36,545 bases of DNA, from assembly GCF_003581645.1 (NCBI RefSeq), contig NZ_QXFK01000001.1, positions 1 to 36,545 on the forward strand, given 5' to 3'. Origin of the DNA: Pelagerythrobacter aerophilus. Its GTDB lineage: Bacteria; Pseudomonadota; Alphaproteobacteria; Sphingomonadales; Sphingomonadaceae. Numbering within the stretch: the first letter of the stretch is position 1; the number at the start of each line of letters is the position of its first letter. Below are positions 1 to 6,591 of this stretch, piece after piece. The notes below the pieces were generated by a model, which saw only the letters and a list, made by a program, of their open reading frames with translations, did no database searches and was not told the origin of the DNA. A program made the position numbers and the translations under genes.

Positions 1-27
1 TGTCCGCCGTCAGCGCCCATGGCACAG
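1..27. repeat. Left terminal inverted repeat of the IS3-family element
   Basis: It starts TGTCCGCCGTCAG and pairs with the right end at 1497-1523 (20 of 27 positions by eye). The outer bases match best. Confidence 0.88.
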
Positions 28-44
28 ATTTGAGGTTGTGATGT

Positions 45-105
45 AAGGAGGATTTGGGCTTCGTCGTAGTGACGAAGGAACGAAGATGAAGCCCAAATCC
101 TCCTT
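45..105 (+). promoter_or_regulatory. 18-bp perfect inverted repeat over the orfA start
   Basis: Bases 45-62 are the exact reverse complement of 88-105. The right arm begins at the last base of the orfA ATG (86-88) and the loop contains its ribosome binding site (GAAGGAA, 75-81). In an RNA that enters the IS from outside, the two arms would fold and bury the start region. In a transcript that starts inside the left arm they could not. A smaller stem (TTCGTC 60-65 with GACGAA 71-76) competes. Sequestered starts that protect transposase genes from outside transcription are known from other IS elements; applying that here is inference. Confidence 0.6.
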
Positions 106-472
106 GAAGAAATTGCCGCCGAAGGCCCCTGCGGAGCGGGTGGTGAAGGACATTCGGCGTGCGACGCGGCGCCACTTCTCGGCCGAGGACAAGATCCGCA
201 TCGTGCTGGATGGCCTGCGCGGCGAGGACAGCATCGCCGAACTGTGCCGTAAGGAAGGCATTGCGCAGAGCCTTTATTACACCTGGTCGAAGGAGTTCAT
301 GGAAGCGGGCAAGCGCCGGCTTGCCGGCGACACGGCCCGGGCCGCGACCACCGGCGAGGTGCACGACCTGCGCCGTGAAGCCCGTGCCCTGAAGGAATGC
401 GTGGCCGACCTGACACTCGAAAACCGCCTGCTGAAAAAAAGCATGATCGGGGATGGGGGCGACGACGAATGA
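86..472 (+). CDS. IS3-family transposase OrfA
   Basis: A 128-residue protein. Residues about 25-75 hold a helix-turn-helix of the transposase_8/InsE type (HFSAEDKIRIVLDGL, then a recognition segment around ELCRKEGI). A heptad-like coiled segment follows near residues 95-120 (LRREARALKECVADLTLENRLLKK), as expected for OrfA multimerisation. It binds the IS ends and regulates transposition. ATG 86 follows the ribosome binding site GAAGGAACG. Its stop overlaps the orfB start as ATGA (469-472), so orfB can be made by translational coupling. An A7 tract at 434-440 could also let ribosomes slip -1 into orfB and make an OrfAB fusion. Length and layout are normal for the family. Confidence 0.9.
   Translation: MKPKSSLKKLPPKAPAERVVKDIRRATRRHFSAEDKIRIVLDGLRGEDSIAELCRKEGIAQSLYYTWSKEFMEAGKRRLAGDTARAATTGEVHDLRREARALKECVADLTLENRLLKKSMIGDGGDDE
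434..441 (+). other. A7 slippery tract, candidate -1 frameshift site
   Basis: Seven A followed by G lie near the end of orfA, read in the zero frame as AAA AAA AGC. The orfB frame (-1 relative to orfA) is open from before this point, so slippage here would give an OrfAB fusion, the usual active transposase of IS3 elements. The match to the A AAA AAG heptamer is not in the ideal phase, so re-initiation at the ATGA overlap is an equally good explanation for orfB expression. Confidence 0.45.
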
Positions 473-1449
473 GGTATCCCGCATCTGAGAAACTCGAGAT
501 CATCAGGATCGTCGAGCAGTCACATCTGCCAGCCAAACGCACGCTGGACCAACTCGGCATTGCCCGCCGGACCTTCTATCGGTGGTACGACCGCTACCTC
601 GAAGGAGGGCCGGAGGCGCTGGAGGATCGGCCATCGGCGCCGAGCCGGGTGTGGAATCGCATCGGTGACGACATCCGGGACCAGATCGTCGAGATGGCGC
701 TGGAGACGACCGAGCTATCCCCTCGCGAACTGGCGGTGCGGTTCACCGACGAGAGGCGCTACTTCGTGTCGGAAGCCACGGTTTACCGCCTGCTCAAGGC
801 CCATGATCTGATCACCAGCCCGGCCTATGTCGTGATCAAGGCCGCCGATGCGTTCCACACCAAGACCACCCGACCGAACGAGATGTGGCAGACCGATTTT
901 ACCTACTTCAAGATCATCGGGTGGGGCTGGCTGTATCTGTCGACCGTGCTCGACGACTTCTCGCGCTACATCATCGCCTGGAAGCTGTGCACCAACATGC
1001 GCGCCGAAGACGTGACCGACACCCTGGACCTCGCTCTGGCGGCTTCCGGCTGCGACAGCGCCACGGTGCTGCACAAGCCCAAGCTGCTCAGCGACAATGG
1101 TCCGAGCTACATCGCGGGCGAACTGGCCGAATATATCGACGCCAACAAGATGACCCATGTCCGCGGTGCTCCGATGCACCCGCAAACCCAGGGCAAGATC
1201 GAGCGCTGGCACCAGACCCTCAAGAACCGCATCCTGCTCGAAAACTACTTCCTGCCCGGTGACCTTGAGGCCCAGATCGAGGCCTTCGTCGAGCACTATA
1301 ATCACCGCCGATACCATGAAAGCCTCGACAACGTGACGCCCGCCGACGCCTACTTCGGCAGGGCGCCGGCCATCATGAAACAGCGTGAAAGGATCAAACA
1401 ACAGACCATAAAATATCGGCGCTTGCAGCACCGCATGCTCGCCGCTTAA
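469..1449 (+). CDS. IS3-family transposase OrfB (DDE integrase)
   Basis: A 326-residue catalytic subunit. The N-terminal third has a helix-turn-helix (LGIARRTFYRWYDRY). The rve/DDE core follows, with first Asp in TDFTY, second Asp in LSDNGPSY and Glu in GKIERWHQT 35 residues later, then the K/R position. The C-terminus has the HYNHRRYHESL motif common to IS3 OrfB. It cuts and joins the IS ends together with OrfA. The ATG at 469 overlaps the orfA stop. The frame is open upstream to about 397, which permits a frameshift fusion. No defect is visible. Confidence 0.92.
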   Translation: MRYPASEKLEIIRIVEQSHLPAKRTLDQLGIARRTFYRWYDRYLEGGPEALEDRPSAPSRVWNRIGDDIRDQIVEMALETTELSPRELAVRFTDERRYFVSEATVYRLLKAHDLITSPAYVVIKAADAFHTKTTRPNEMWQTDFTYFKIIGWGWLYLSTVLDDFSRYIIAWKLCTNMRAEDVTDTLDLALAASGCDSATVLHKPKLLSDNGPSYIAGELAEYIDANKMTHVRGAPMHPQTQGKIERWHQTLKNRILLENYFLPGDLEAQIEAFVEHYNHRRYHESLDNVTPADAYFGRAPAIMKQRERIKQQTIKYRRLQHRMLAA

Positions 1450-1496
1450 CATCAACCCCCAGACGAGGCCCGCACTCCGCTAATTTACGCCGCGAG

Positions 1497-1523
1497 TTGT
1501 GCCAAATGTTCTGACGACGGACA
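1497..1523. repeat. Right terminal inverted repeat of the IS3-family element
   Basis: It ends CTGACGACGGACA and pairs with bases 1-27. It lies about 50 bp after the orfB stop, as usual for IS3 elements. From here to 1654 no gene is seen. Confidence 0.88.
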
Positions 1524-1654
1524 GCGCGGGACAGAGTGCGTCCCCAGCCCCGCTCCACTCATCCCGATCGCCAGTAGGCCAAGCCGATGTTTGGAGAAAC
1601 GCCGGTTTCTTCTGGATCGAAACTTGAACCTGTAGCTCAGCCCATAAGAGACAC

Positions 1655-1690
1655 GAAAAAAGGGCAGGAACCGCTGCCGGTCCCTGCCCT
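1655..1690 (-). terminator. Rho-independent terminator of the 73-aa gene
   Basis: On the minus strand an AGGGCAGG / CCTGCCCT stem (outer arms 1661-1668 and 1683-1690) is followed by a run of six T. It lies 10 bp after the stop of the gene at 1701-1922. Confidence 0.85.
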
Positions 1691-1700
1691 GCCGGATGAC

Positions 1701-1922
1701 TCAGAACTCGTCGAGCATTCCGCCATGGACGGTATGAACGACCCGGATTGCAAGATGCGGGGGCAGCGCGTTGTAGTCGCCTTCGTCGACCGCGCGATAT
1801 CCGATCTCGTCATCCTCGATAACATGCTGGTCGAAGAAGCTGTGCAAGGCCCGCTGCTCGGCTGTTTCCAGAGCCTCGAAATAGTTGCGCGAGGGCAGTG
1901 TGCATTTCGTGAAATAGGTCAT
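1701..1922 (-). CDS. Small hypothetical acidic protein (73 aa)
   Basis: Not recognised. The 73-residue protein starts MTYFTKCTLPSRNYF and is acidic, with a central segment FFDQHVIEDDEIGYRAVDEGD and no signal peptide or membrane segment. The start is well supported by a strong ribosome binding site (AGGAGG, 6 nt before ATG). A hairpin CTGTCG/CGACAG lies just upstream of that site, and a good terminator follows the gene. It therefore looks like a real, separately transcribed gene. It sits next to ssb and other short genes in what looks like a plasmid or conjugative-element block. A DNA-metabolism or regulatory role would be a guess from context only. Confidence 0.7.
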   Translation of the reverse strand: MTYFTKCTLPSRNYFEALETAEQRALHSFFDQHVIEDDEIGYRAVDEGDYNALPPHLAIRVVHTVHGGMLDEF

Positions 1923-1939
1923 GATAATCCTCCTGAAAT

Positions 1940-1956
1940 CTGTCGCGAGACGACAG
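1940..1956 (-). other. Hairpin in the 5' leader of the 73-aa gene
   Basis: A perfect stem CTGTCG / CGACAG with a 5-nt loop lies directly upstream of the AGGAGG site (about 1929-1934) of the gene at 1701-1922. It could protect the mRNA or serve as a small operator. Function unknown. Confidence 0.4.
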
Positions 1957-2037
1957 GAGGTTGGCCGATGGGCCCGGGCAGACCGGGTCACAGGATCGCC
2001 TGACAGGGCGACCGCGAAGCGGCGCAGGGGGAAACGG

Positions 2038-2076
2038 TTTTGTCCGGTGCCGGATGCAATCCGGCGGCGGACAAAA
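2038..2076. repeat. 39-bp nested palindrome
   Basis: Outer arms TTTTGTCCG (2038-2046) and CGGACAAAA (2068-2076) enclose inner arms GCCGGAT (2049-2055) and ATCCGGC (2059-2065), giving one long, nearly perfect hairpin in either strand. It is the only notable structure in the 348-bp gene-free stretch 1923-2270. No T-run follows in either direction, so it is not a classical terminator. Possible roles are a plasmid maintenance or recombination site, or a protein-binding palindrome. Confidence 0.6.
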
Positions 2077-2270
2077 TGGTGGGGCCCCTGCCGTCCTTGA
2101 TGCGGGCGGCGCGGGACCATCATGCTGGAAATGCGGTAAGCCAGGCCAATCCAGTCCACCTCAAACGACCGTTTCAGATGATCGCTGCCATAATGGGTCG
2201 GGCCCTCCGGGCAGCGCCTGGCTATTCCCCGGAGAAAAGACCGAGCGAAAGGAAGGGTGAACAGCGAAAG

Positions 2271-2296
2271 AGGCCCTGCCGTTTCCGGCAGAGCCT
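2271..2296 (-). terminator. Hairpin after ssb, probable terminator
   Basis: Stem AGGCTCTGCCG / CGGCAGGGCCT on the minus strand with one mismatch, about 26 bp past the ssb stop. The following sequence (CTTTCG) is only weakly T-rich, so termination efficiency is uncertain. Confidence 0.5.
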
Positions 2297-2322
2297 CCTT
2301 TGGTTGGTTCGATGGCGCCGGA

Positions 2323-2709
2323 TCAGTCGATCGGAGGGGCGTCCTGGTTGTCGCCGCCATTGGCCCGCGAGAGGAAATCGACCTTGTCGGCAAGGATCTC
2401 CGAGCCATACCGCGTCACACCGTCCTGGTCTTCCCACTGCGTGTAGTGGATGCGGCCCTGGACCGAGACCAGCTGGCCTTTCGAGCAGTACTGACCGACG
2501 GTCTTGGCGAGGCCGTTGAAGCAGGTCACCCGGTGGAATTCGCTGTCCTTGGCGGTGTAGCCGTTCTCGTCCTTGTAGGTCTTGCCGTCCTTGTCGCGTG
2601 CAGGACGATCGGTGACGACAGTGATCCCGGTGACGCTGGTGCCGCCCTTGGTCTCGCGGGTGTCGGGATCGCGGGCGATGCGGCCGGTGAGGATTGCGAT
2701 ATTGGTCAT
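2323..2709 (-). CDS. ssb: Single-stranded DNA-binding protein
   Basis: A 128-residue SSB. The OB-fold start MTNIAILTGRIARDPD and the motifs FHRVTCFNGLAKTVGQYCSKGQLVSVQGRI and GSEILADKVDFLSR are those of the SSB family. It coats single-stranded DNA during replication, repair or conjugative transfer. The C-terminus NGGDNQDAPPID keeps an acidic tip but is short and not the canonical DDDIPF. That shortness and the neighbouring short genes suggest a plasmid- or mobile-element-borne copy rather than the chromosomal housekeeping ssb. ATG 2709 follows GAAGGAA. A hairpin lies just downstream. Confidence 0.93.
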   Translation of the reverse strand: MTNIAILTGRIARDPDTRETKGGTSVTGITVVTDRPARDKDGKTYKDENGYTAKDSEFHRVTCFNGLAKTVGQYCSKGQLVSVQGRIHYTQWEDQDGVTRYGSEILADKVDFLSRANGGDNQDAPPID

Positions 2710-2977
2710 GATGAAATTCCTTCAGTTCCTCAAACCGGAGACCATCTCCGGCTTGCGAACATCCAGAAGAAGCAGGGCATGGGAGGACTGCACCGCAGGC
2801 CTGAAGGGCCGAAGGGAAACCTGTTCATGACGAGTGGTGCGGGCAGGCGGCGAAGCCGCCAACACGGCCGGAAAGGAACGGGTTGCGGCTCCTCAGCTGA
2901 CCTGGTTCAGGACTGTTCGCGAAGAAAGCCGGATGGGTATCGGGTGCGGGTCTGAAGGTGCCAGGACCCTGCTGCAA

Positions 2978-3247
2978 TCAGCTTACCTCATTGCCTTCCG
3001 ATGCCGCCAGGAGATCCATGAAGTTGCGGGCTGCTTCCCGGTCTTCCTCGTTCTCGAAGGCCACGTCGAGGTCGGGGGCAGACCCGAGCAGGTAGAGCAT
3101 GGCCCACAGGGCAAAGCGTTTTCCCCGGTCCTGCTCCAGACCGAGATCGACCTGGCATCGCTCGATCCCCGAGGCCAAGGTTTCTGCGCCAGTCGCTCCA
3201 GGATCGGCAGTGCCAAAATAGCGGATGAGAAGCGTATCAAGGTCCAT
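2978..3247 (-). CDS. Hypothetical protein (89 aa)
   Basis: Not recognised. An acidic, helix-rich 89-residue protein (MDLDTLLIRYFGTADPGATG...) with a segment KRFALWAMLYLLGSAPDLDVAF and the end LAASEGNEVS; no signal peptide. It lies in the same orientation as ssb and the two other small genes, 71 bp after the 117-aa gene. The ribosome binding site is weak (AAAAGAG). An overlapping frame at 2983-3252 gives a basic, low-complexity product and was judged the shadow. Small acidic proteins of this kind are common in the maintenance regions of sphingomonad plasmids, but no function can be assigned. Confidence 0.6.
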   Translation of the reverse strand: MDLDTLLIRYFGTADPGATGAETLASGIERCQVDLGLEQDRGKRFALWAMLYLLGSAPDLDVAFENEEDREAARNFMDLLAASEGNEVS

Positions 3248-3318
3248 CGCACTCTTTTCGGATCATCGGTCGGGCCGCGGCGAGGAAGGCCAGCATTCGT
3301 GAGCCGGTCATGCGTCGC

Positions 3319-3672
3319 TCAATCAGCGGTGGGTTGCTCGCAAAGCCGCCGGGCGCGCTCGACGAAGTGCTCCATCTGGGTGGCGGCATGCAGGGTAAGC
3401 GGATGCGGCTTCGCATCGGCACGCGGGGATATGAATTTCGCGATTTCTTCGATTGCTGCAAGCTGATCGGCGCTGGCCTTCGACAGAAGGCCGAGCACCA
3501 TGTTCTCAAGGGCGATCACCCTGATGCGCAACTGGATGATCTCGGCATCGGAAAGTGGCGGAATATCCCATTTTTCGCAATCGGCAGCGAGCGCTTCCTG
3601 CGGCCCGCAGGGCAATGCCCCGCCTTCGTCTTCCCAGCGCGACAGCGCACCGGCTTTTCCCATTTCCGACAT
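3319..3672 (-). CDS. Hypothetical protein (117 aa)
   Basis: Not recognised. The protein starts MSEMGKAGALSRWEDEGG. Its middle (PPLSDAEIIQLRIRVIALENMVLGLLSKASADQLAAIEEIAKF) looks like two amphipathic helices that may form a coiled coil. The end carries MEHFVERARRLCE. No signal peptide or membrane segment. The start is supported by GAAAGGAACC before ATG. It is the first gene of the minus-strand run that continues to the 89-aa gene and ssb. It probably belongs to the mobile-element backbone; role unknown. Confidence 0.62.
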   Translation of the reverse strand: MSEMGKAGALSRWEDEGGALPCGPQEALAADCEKWDIPPLSDAEIIQLRIRVIALENMVLGLLSKASADQLAAIEEIAKFISPRADAKPHPLTLHAATQMEHFVERARRLCEQPTAD

Positions 3673-3778
3673 ATGCGGTTCCTTTCATAAACATCGAGGC
3701 GATCGTCTGCGCGCTGCTCACATAGCACAAAGCCATGCCGGGAAGCGTCTGGCACGGCGACAGCTAAGCCGGGCAAAC

Positions 3779-3817
3779 GGAACCCCGCGCGTCGGGTTGG
3801 TCTTCACGCGGGGTTCC
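3779..3817 (-). terminator. Inverted repeat / probable terminator before the plasmid-like block
   Basis: Perfect 11-bp arms GGAACCCCGCG (3779-3789) and CGCGGGGTTCC (3807-3817). It lies about 145 bp past the stop of the lipoprotein gene (3962) and before the start of the 117-aa gene. A T-run is lacking. A run of ten G lies at 3858-3867. No gene is seen in 3673-3961. Confidence 0.45.
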
Positions 3818-3961
3818 TGAACGGCCCCTTGGGGGCACCTGCGACCCGCAGGGCTTCGGGGGGGGGGAGGCGGGGCCGTCCTTTCCTGATCTTGCGATGT
3901 TCGTTTGTGTTTTTGCCGAGGGTATCTCCTGGATAGCCGTGTGACCGGGAAACGCGTCCGA

Positions 3962-4369
3962 TCACATGCCTTCCATGTCGTCGGCGGCCATCGAGGACAT
4001 GTCATGGCCCGCATGGGGATCGGCCGGCTGGGTCGCCTCGCTCGCGGGTTGCGTGCGCGTTGCTGGCGCTGCGGGTGTGGCAGTTGCGCGTGATGCGGGA
4101 GAGGCAGCAGGCCGTGAGGCGGTCGGCGCGGCGCCATTGGTCGAAAGAGCGTCCTGCCGCACAGTCGCTGCCTCATCTTCGGAGGGGGAGGTTGCCGGGT
4201 CTGCAAGACCCCGTTCGGGTGCCGTGCCAGCCACCACCGCAGCTTCGCCCATAGGCGAAACATCGGTGATCGGTGTGCTCTCTTGCGCCTCGTCGCAAGC
4301 AGCAAGAGCGGACATCAATGGTACGATCGCGAGAAACCCGAACGCTGCATTCAATCTGGAAGTACGCAT
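3962..4369 (-). CDS. Small lipoprotein with PHAGHDM metal-binding tail (copy 1)
   Basis: A 135-residue protein. Residues 1-24 form a lipoprotein signal with lipobox LAAC (Cys25), so it should be exported and lipid-anchored. The middle is low-complexity, rich in Ala, Pro, Thr and Ser (AAPTASRPAASPASRATAT). The C-terminus ends DPHAGHDMSSMAADDMEGM, a His/Met/Asp cluster suited to binding copper. ATG 4369 follows AAGGAG; a longer in-frame extension upstream was rejected because the signal peptide starts here. It lies 14 bp after the DUF2231 gene and shares its promoter at 5105. A second lipoprotein with the same tail ends the copA2 operon. Proposed role: periplasmic copper buffering (inference). 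Confidence 0.75.
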   Translation of the reverse strand: MRTSRLNAAFGFLAIVPLMSALAACDEAQESTPITDVSPMGEAAVVAGTAPERGLADPATSPSEDEAATVRQDALSTNGAAPTASRPAASPASRATATPAAPATRTQPASEATQPADPHAGHDMSSMAADDMEGM

Positions 4370-4383
4370 GCTCTTCAACTCCT

Positions 4384-5055
4384 TCAGAGCCAGGAAATAC
4401 CGAGGTGGTTCGGTCCATGCGCGAGCTCGCCGCCAAGAAAGCCCTGAATGAGAACGAGTGCCGCCATGGAGAAGAGCGACGCGCGCAACCAAGCGCGGCT
4501 CTGACTCGGCCTGCTCGCAAGATAGGCCATCGCAATGCCGAGAACGGCGATCAGCATACCGTTCCATCGATGCACCTGCATGACAGTGTCGCCGCCGAAC
4601 CACAGCCCGGTGTGAACCCATCCAAACAGGACTGCGACGACCGCGCCGATGGCCCCGCCGTAAACAAGCACGCGCACCGCACTTTGCAGGCCCGCCTCTT
4701 TCCGGCGCATCACGAACACTTCGGTGGCCGCAGCCATGAGAAACAAGGCGATCGGGAAATGAATCGTTGCCGGATGCAACTTCTTCAGTACGGCCATGAC
4801 GCCGGTTTCGCCCTCATCTGCATGGCCACCGGCATCATCAAGGGCTTCGCCCGCTTCGTCGTGCGCGCCGGAGGACTCGCCCGCGCCTGCGGGCTCGCCC
4901 ATCTGTGCCATGGCCGCTTGGTCATGCGCATCGCCATTTGTGGCAGCAGGAGCGGCGCTCGCCTCTTCGCCGTGTTTTTCGTCGCCATGAGCCTGGACGG
5001 GTCCGACGAAGAGCAGGCTTGCGGCGAGCAGCGCCAGAAATGAGGGGGCTTTCAT
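4384..5055 (-). CDS. DUF2231-family membrane protein with His/Glu-rich periplasmic segment
   Basis: A 223-residue protein. A signal peptide (about 1-22, ending VQA) is followed by a His/Asp/Glu-rich stretch (HGDEKHGEE to GGHADEGETG, about residues 23-85). The DUF2231 domain follows, with its typical KKLHPATIHFPIALFLMAA start and four membrane segments, including GWVHTGLWFGG and HRWNGMLIAVLG. DUF2231 proteins often accompany copper or cytochrome genes; their exact role is unknown. The histidine-rich N-part suggests metal binding in the periplasm. Start 5055 was chosen for the signal peptide; the ribosome binding site (GGAG) is rather far. It is first in a two-gene unit with the lipoprotein and is preceded by an ECF-like promoter. 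Confidence 0.82.
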   Translation of the reverse strand: MKAPSFLALLAASLLFVGPVQAHGDEKHGEEASAAPAATNGDAHDQAAMAQMGEPAGAGESSGAHDEAGEALDDAGGHADEGETGVMAVLKKLHPATIHFPIALFLMAAATEVFVMRRKEAGLQSAVRVLVYGGAIGAVVAVLFGWVHTGLWFGGDTVMQVHRWNGMLIAVLGIAMAYLASRPSQSRAWLRASLFSMAALVLIQGFLGGELAHGPNHLGISWL

Positions 5056-5104
5056 GTCTCGTATGTCTCCCGGCCCGGCAGTTGCAGTGCGACCTATGTG
5101 CCTG

Positions 5105-5132
5105 ATACGCACGGCAGCCGCGTGCCCCTCAC
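5105..5132 (-). promoter_or_regulatory. ECF-type promoter of the DUF2231-lipoprotein unit
   Basis: On the minus strand GTGAGGG (-35) - 16 nt - CGTAT (-10), ending 50 bp before the start at 5055. One of six copies in the window with identical spacing. Basis: sequence match; sigma assignment is inference. Confidence 0.75.
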
Positions 5133-5259
5133 ATTAATTTGATGGTATCGGCGCGATAGAAGTGCGCCCGCCGTATCACGTCTGCTGGCGGCACCATCGC
5201 GATCGTCGAATGCATTCGGCTCCTGGCCCCGTTCGCCCACGCGGACAGGCCCCATGGGC

Positions 5260-5991
5260 TCAGGCGAGCTTGCTCTTCTTTATGCGACGGCGCAGCCTCG
5301 GCATCCGGTTCGCCAGCAGGACGAAACCCGACAAGGCTATGATCGTGCCGCCAATGCCAAACAGGAGGAGCCACCAACTGTTGATGCGATCGCGCTCGGT
5401 CCAATCCATGATATGGAGGCCCCAGATGAAATCGAACAGGCGCCATGTATCACTACGCGCCGCTCCGAGCGTGCCGCTGGTAGCATCGATGTAGATGCGC
5501 GTGGAAGCCTCGTCAGCATAGCTGACCTGCCAAGCCGGAAAAGGCCCGCGAAACTCGGTCCCCACCGGTTCGTGAACGATCCGCGCGCCTTCGATCGTCG
5601 TTCGCGGTCCGGTCCATGCGCGCAAGGCGATGGATCTTGCCGTCGCAGCCGAGATGGGGGAGAGTTTACGCCCCGTCACCGGATCGTGGAGGCTCACGCT
5701 ACCGTCGACCTTTCGAATTTCTGTCACGGCAACGCCGTCGAGCGAACGTGTCGTCACCGCTGCAAGAGTACCGTCATTTGCGACCCAGGCCGGGAGCGGA
5801 CCATCGGCGGGCAGCGCCTCTTGTTCACGCGAAACGACATGTTCGGAGCGAACTTCTTCCAGGTCGAGAAACGACATGAGGGCGCCGGTGCCCATCCACA
5901 AGAGAACCTGGACACCGACGAAAATCGCCAGCCATTTGTGGATCTAGCTGCCGAGCACATGCACGCGCAGCTTCAGCGACGGCGTTGCCAA
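5260..5991 (-). pseudogene. PepSY-domain membrane protein interrupted by an amber codon
   Basis: Reading from a likely TTG at 5991 (after GAGG) gives LATPSLKLRVHVLGS, then a TAG stop at 5944-5946, then in the same frame IHKWLAIFVGVQVLLWMGTG. That is the normal first membrane helix of PepSY proteins and aligns with the intact paralogue at 13583-14287 (THKWLALVVGVQALLWTLTG). The rest has the paired PepSY region, the FDFIWGLHIMDW motif and a C-terminal helix. Full length would be about 243 residues, like the two intact copies. An ATG at 5901 would give 213 residues but cuts the first helix in half. A single base change (for example AAG to TAG) explains it. It is last in the copA1-copB1 operon, 27 bp after the NTF2-like gene. 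The family is thought to act in membrane electron transfer or peptidase control. Confidence 0.75.
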
Positions 5992-6018
5992 CCGGTGCTA
6001 CCTCTTCGAAAGCCGTGA

Positions 6019-6576
6019 TCAGTTGCGCGGCGAACGCGACGAGGAATGGTACTGGACGATCTTCCAGCCATCGGCATCGTGAGCCAGGACCGAGGTCGCA
6101 ACGCCTTCGCGGTCTATTACGCGGCCGTCGGCCAGTTCGATACGATAGGAGTACGTTTCGCGGCCATAGGCCATATGCCCCATCCGGGTGACTGCGAGCG
6201 TCGGTTCGCCGAAGGTGAAGCTGGTTATTGCATCGAGTTCCGGTCCCAGGTGATGCTCCATGTAATGCGTGAAGCTGCCTTCCGCCTTGCCGTTTTCGTA
6301 AATGAAGGATTCCTCGGCAAAAAGCGCGGCTATGGCCTCTGCATCGCGCGCCGTAAGGGCATCGCGATATGAGGTCAGAACTGCCTCGGCTCCCGTAACG
6401 TCATCGTTCATCGCAGCCATATGTTCGGCATGTTTCATGTCCTGGCCCGAATGGTCCATCGGCATCGCCTCAGAATGTTCCGAATGCGCCGAATGGTCCA
6501 TAGATTGTGCCAAGGCGGGAGTGGCACCCGCGGCCAGGGCGAGGGCGACCGCGTTTAGGAATAGTCTTGATCTCAC
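6019..6576 (-). CDS. Exported NTF2/SnoaL-like protein with His/Met-rich N-terminus
   Basis: A 185-residue protein with a Sec signal peptide (about 1-23, ATPALAQ). A His/Met-rich stretch follows (SMDHSAHSEHSEAMPMDHSGQDMKHAEHM, about residues 25-53). Then comes an NTF2-like fold of the DUF4440/SnoaL type (LTSYRDALTARDAEAIAALFAEESFIYENGKAEG ... GWKIVQYHSSSR). The N-part resembles the copper-binding repeats of CopB; the C-domain family binds small molecules or acts as an enzyme, so the protein may be a periplasmic copper chaperone or detoxification factor. The start is GTG at 6576 with GAAGGGAA upstream. It follows copB1 by 15 bp, so it belongs to the copA1 operon. Function is inferred from context. 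Confidence 0.78.
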   Translation of the reverse strand: MRSRLFLNAVALALAAGATPALAQSMDHSAHSEHSEAMPMDHSGQDMKHAEHMAAMNDDVTGAEAVLTSYRDALTARDAEAIAALFAEESFIYENGKAEGSFTHYMEHHLGPELDAITSFTFGEPTLAVTRMGHMAYGRETYSYRIELADGRVIDREGVATSVLAHDADGWKIVQYHSSSRSPRN

Positions 6577-6591
6577 TGTTCAGTTCCCTTC

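Larger units (their letters stand above)
1..1523 (+). mobile_element. Complete IS3-family insertion sequence
   Basis: A 1523-bp element with two overlapping transposase frames (orfA, orfB). Its ends form imperfect terminal inverted repeats that begin TGTCCG and end CGGACA; I count 20 of 27 matching positions between bases 1-27 and the reverse complement of 1497-1523. TG...CA ends, an orfA with a helix-turn-helix and leucine-rich tail, and a DDE orfB are the hallmarks of the IS3 family. The left end coincides with base 1 of the window, so the left flank and any target duplication cannot be checked. Both frames look intact, so the element may be active. Confidence 0.93.

Noticed and set aside
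1637-1825. 62-codon minus-strand frame over the terminator
   Set aside because: Crosses the terminator hairpin and overlaps the better supported 73-residue gene.
2257-2955. 232-codon plus-strand frame over ssb
   Set aside because: Antisense of ssb; Val/Ala/Gly-rich with no motif.
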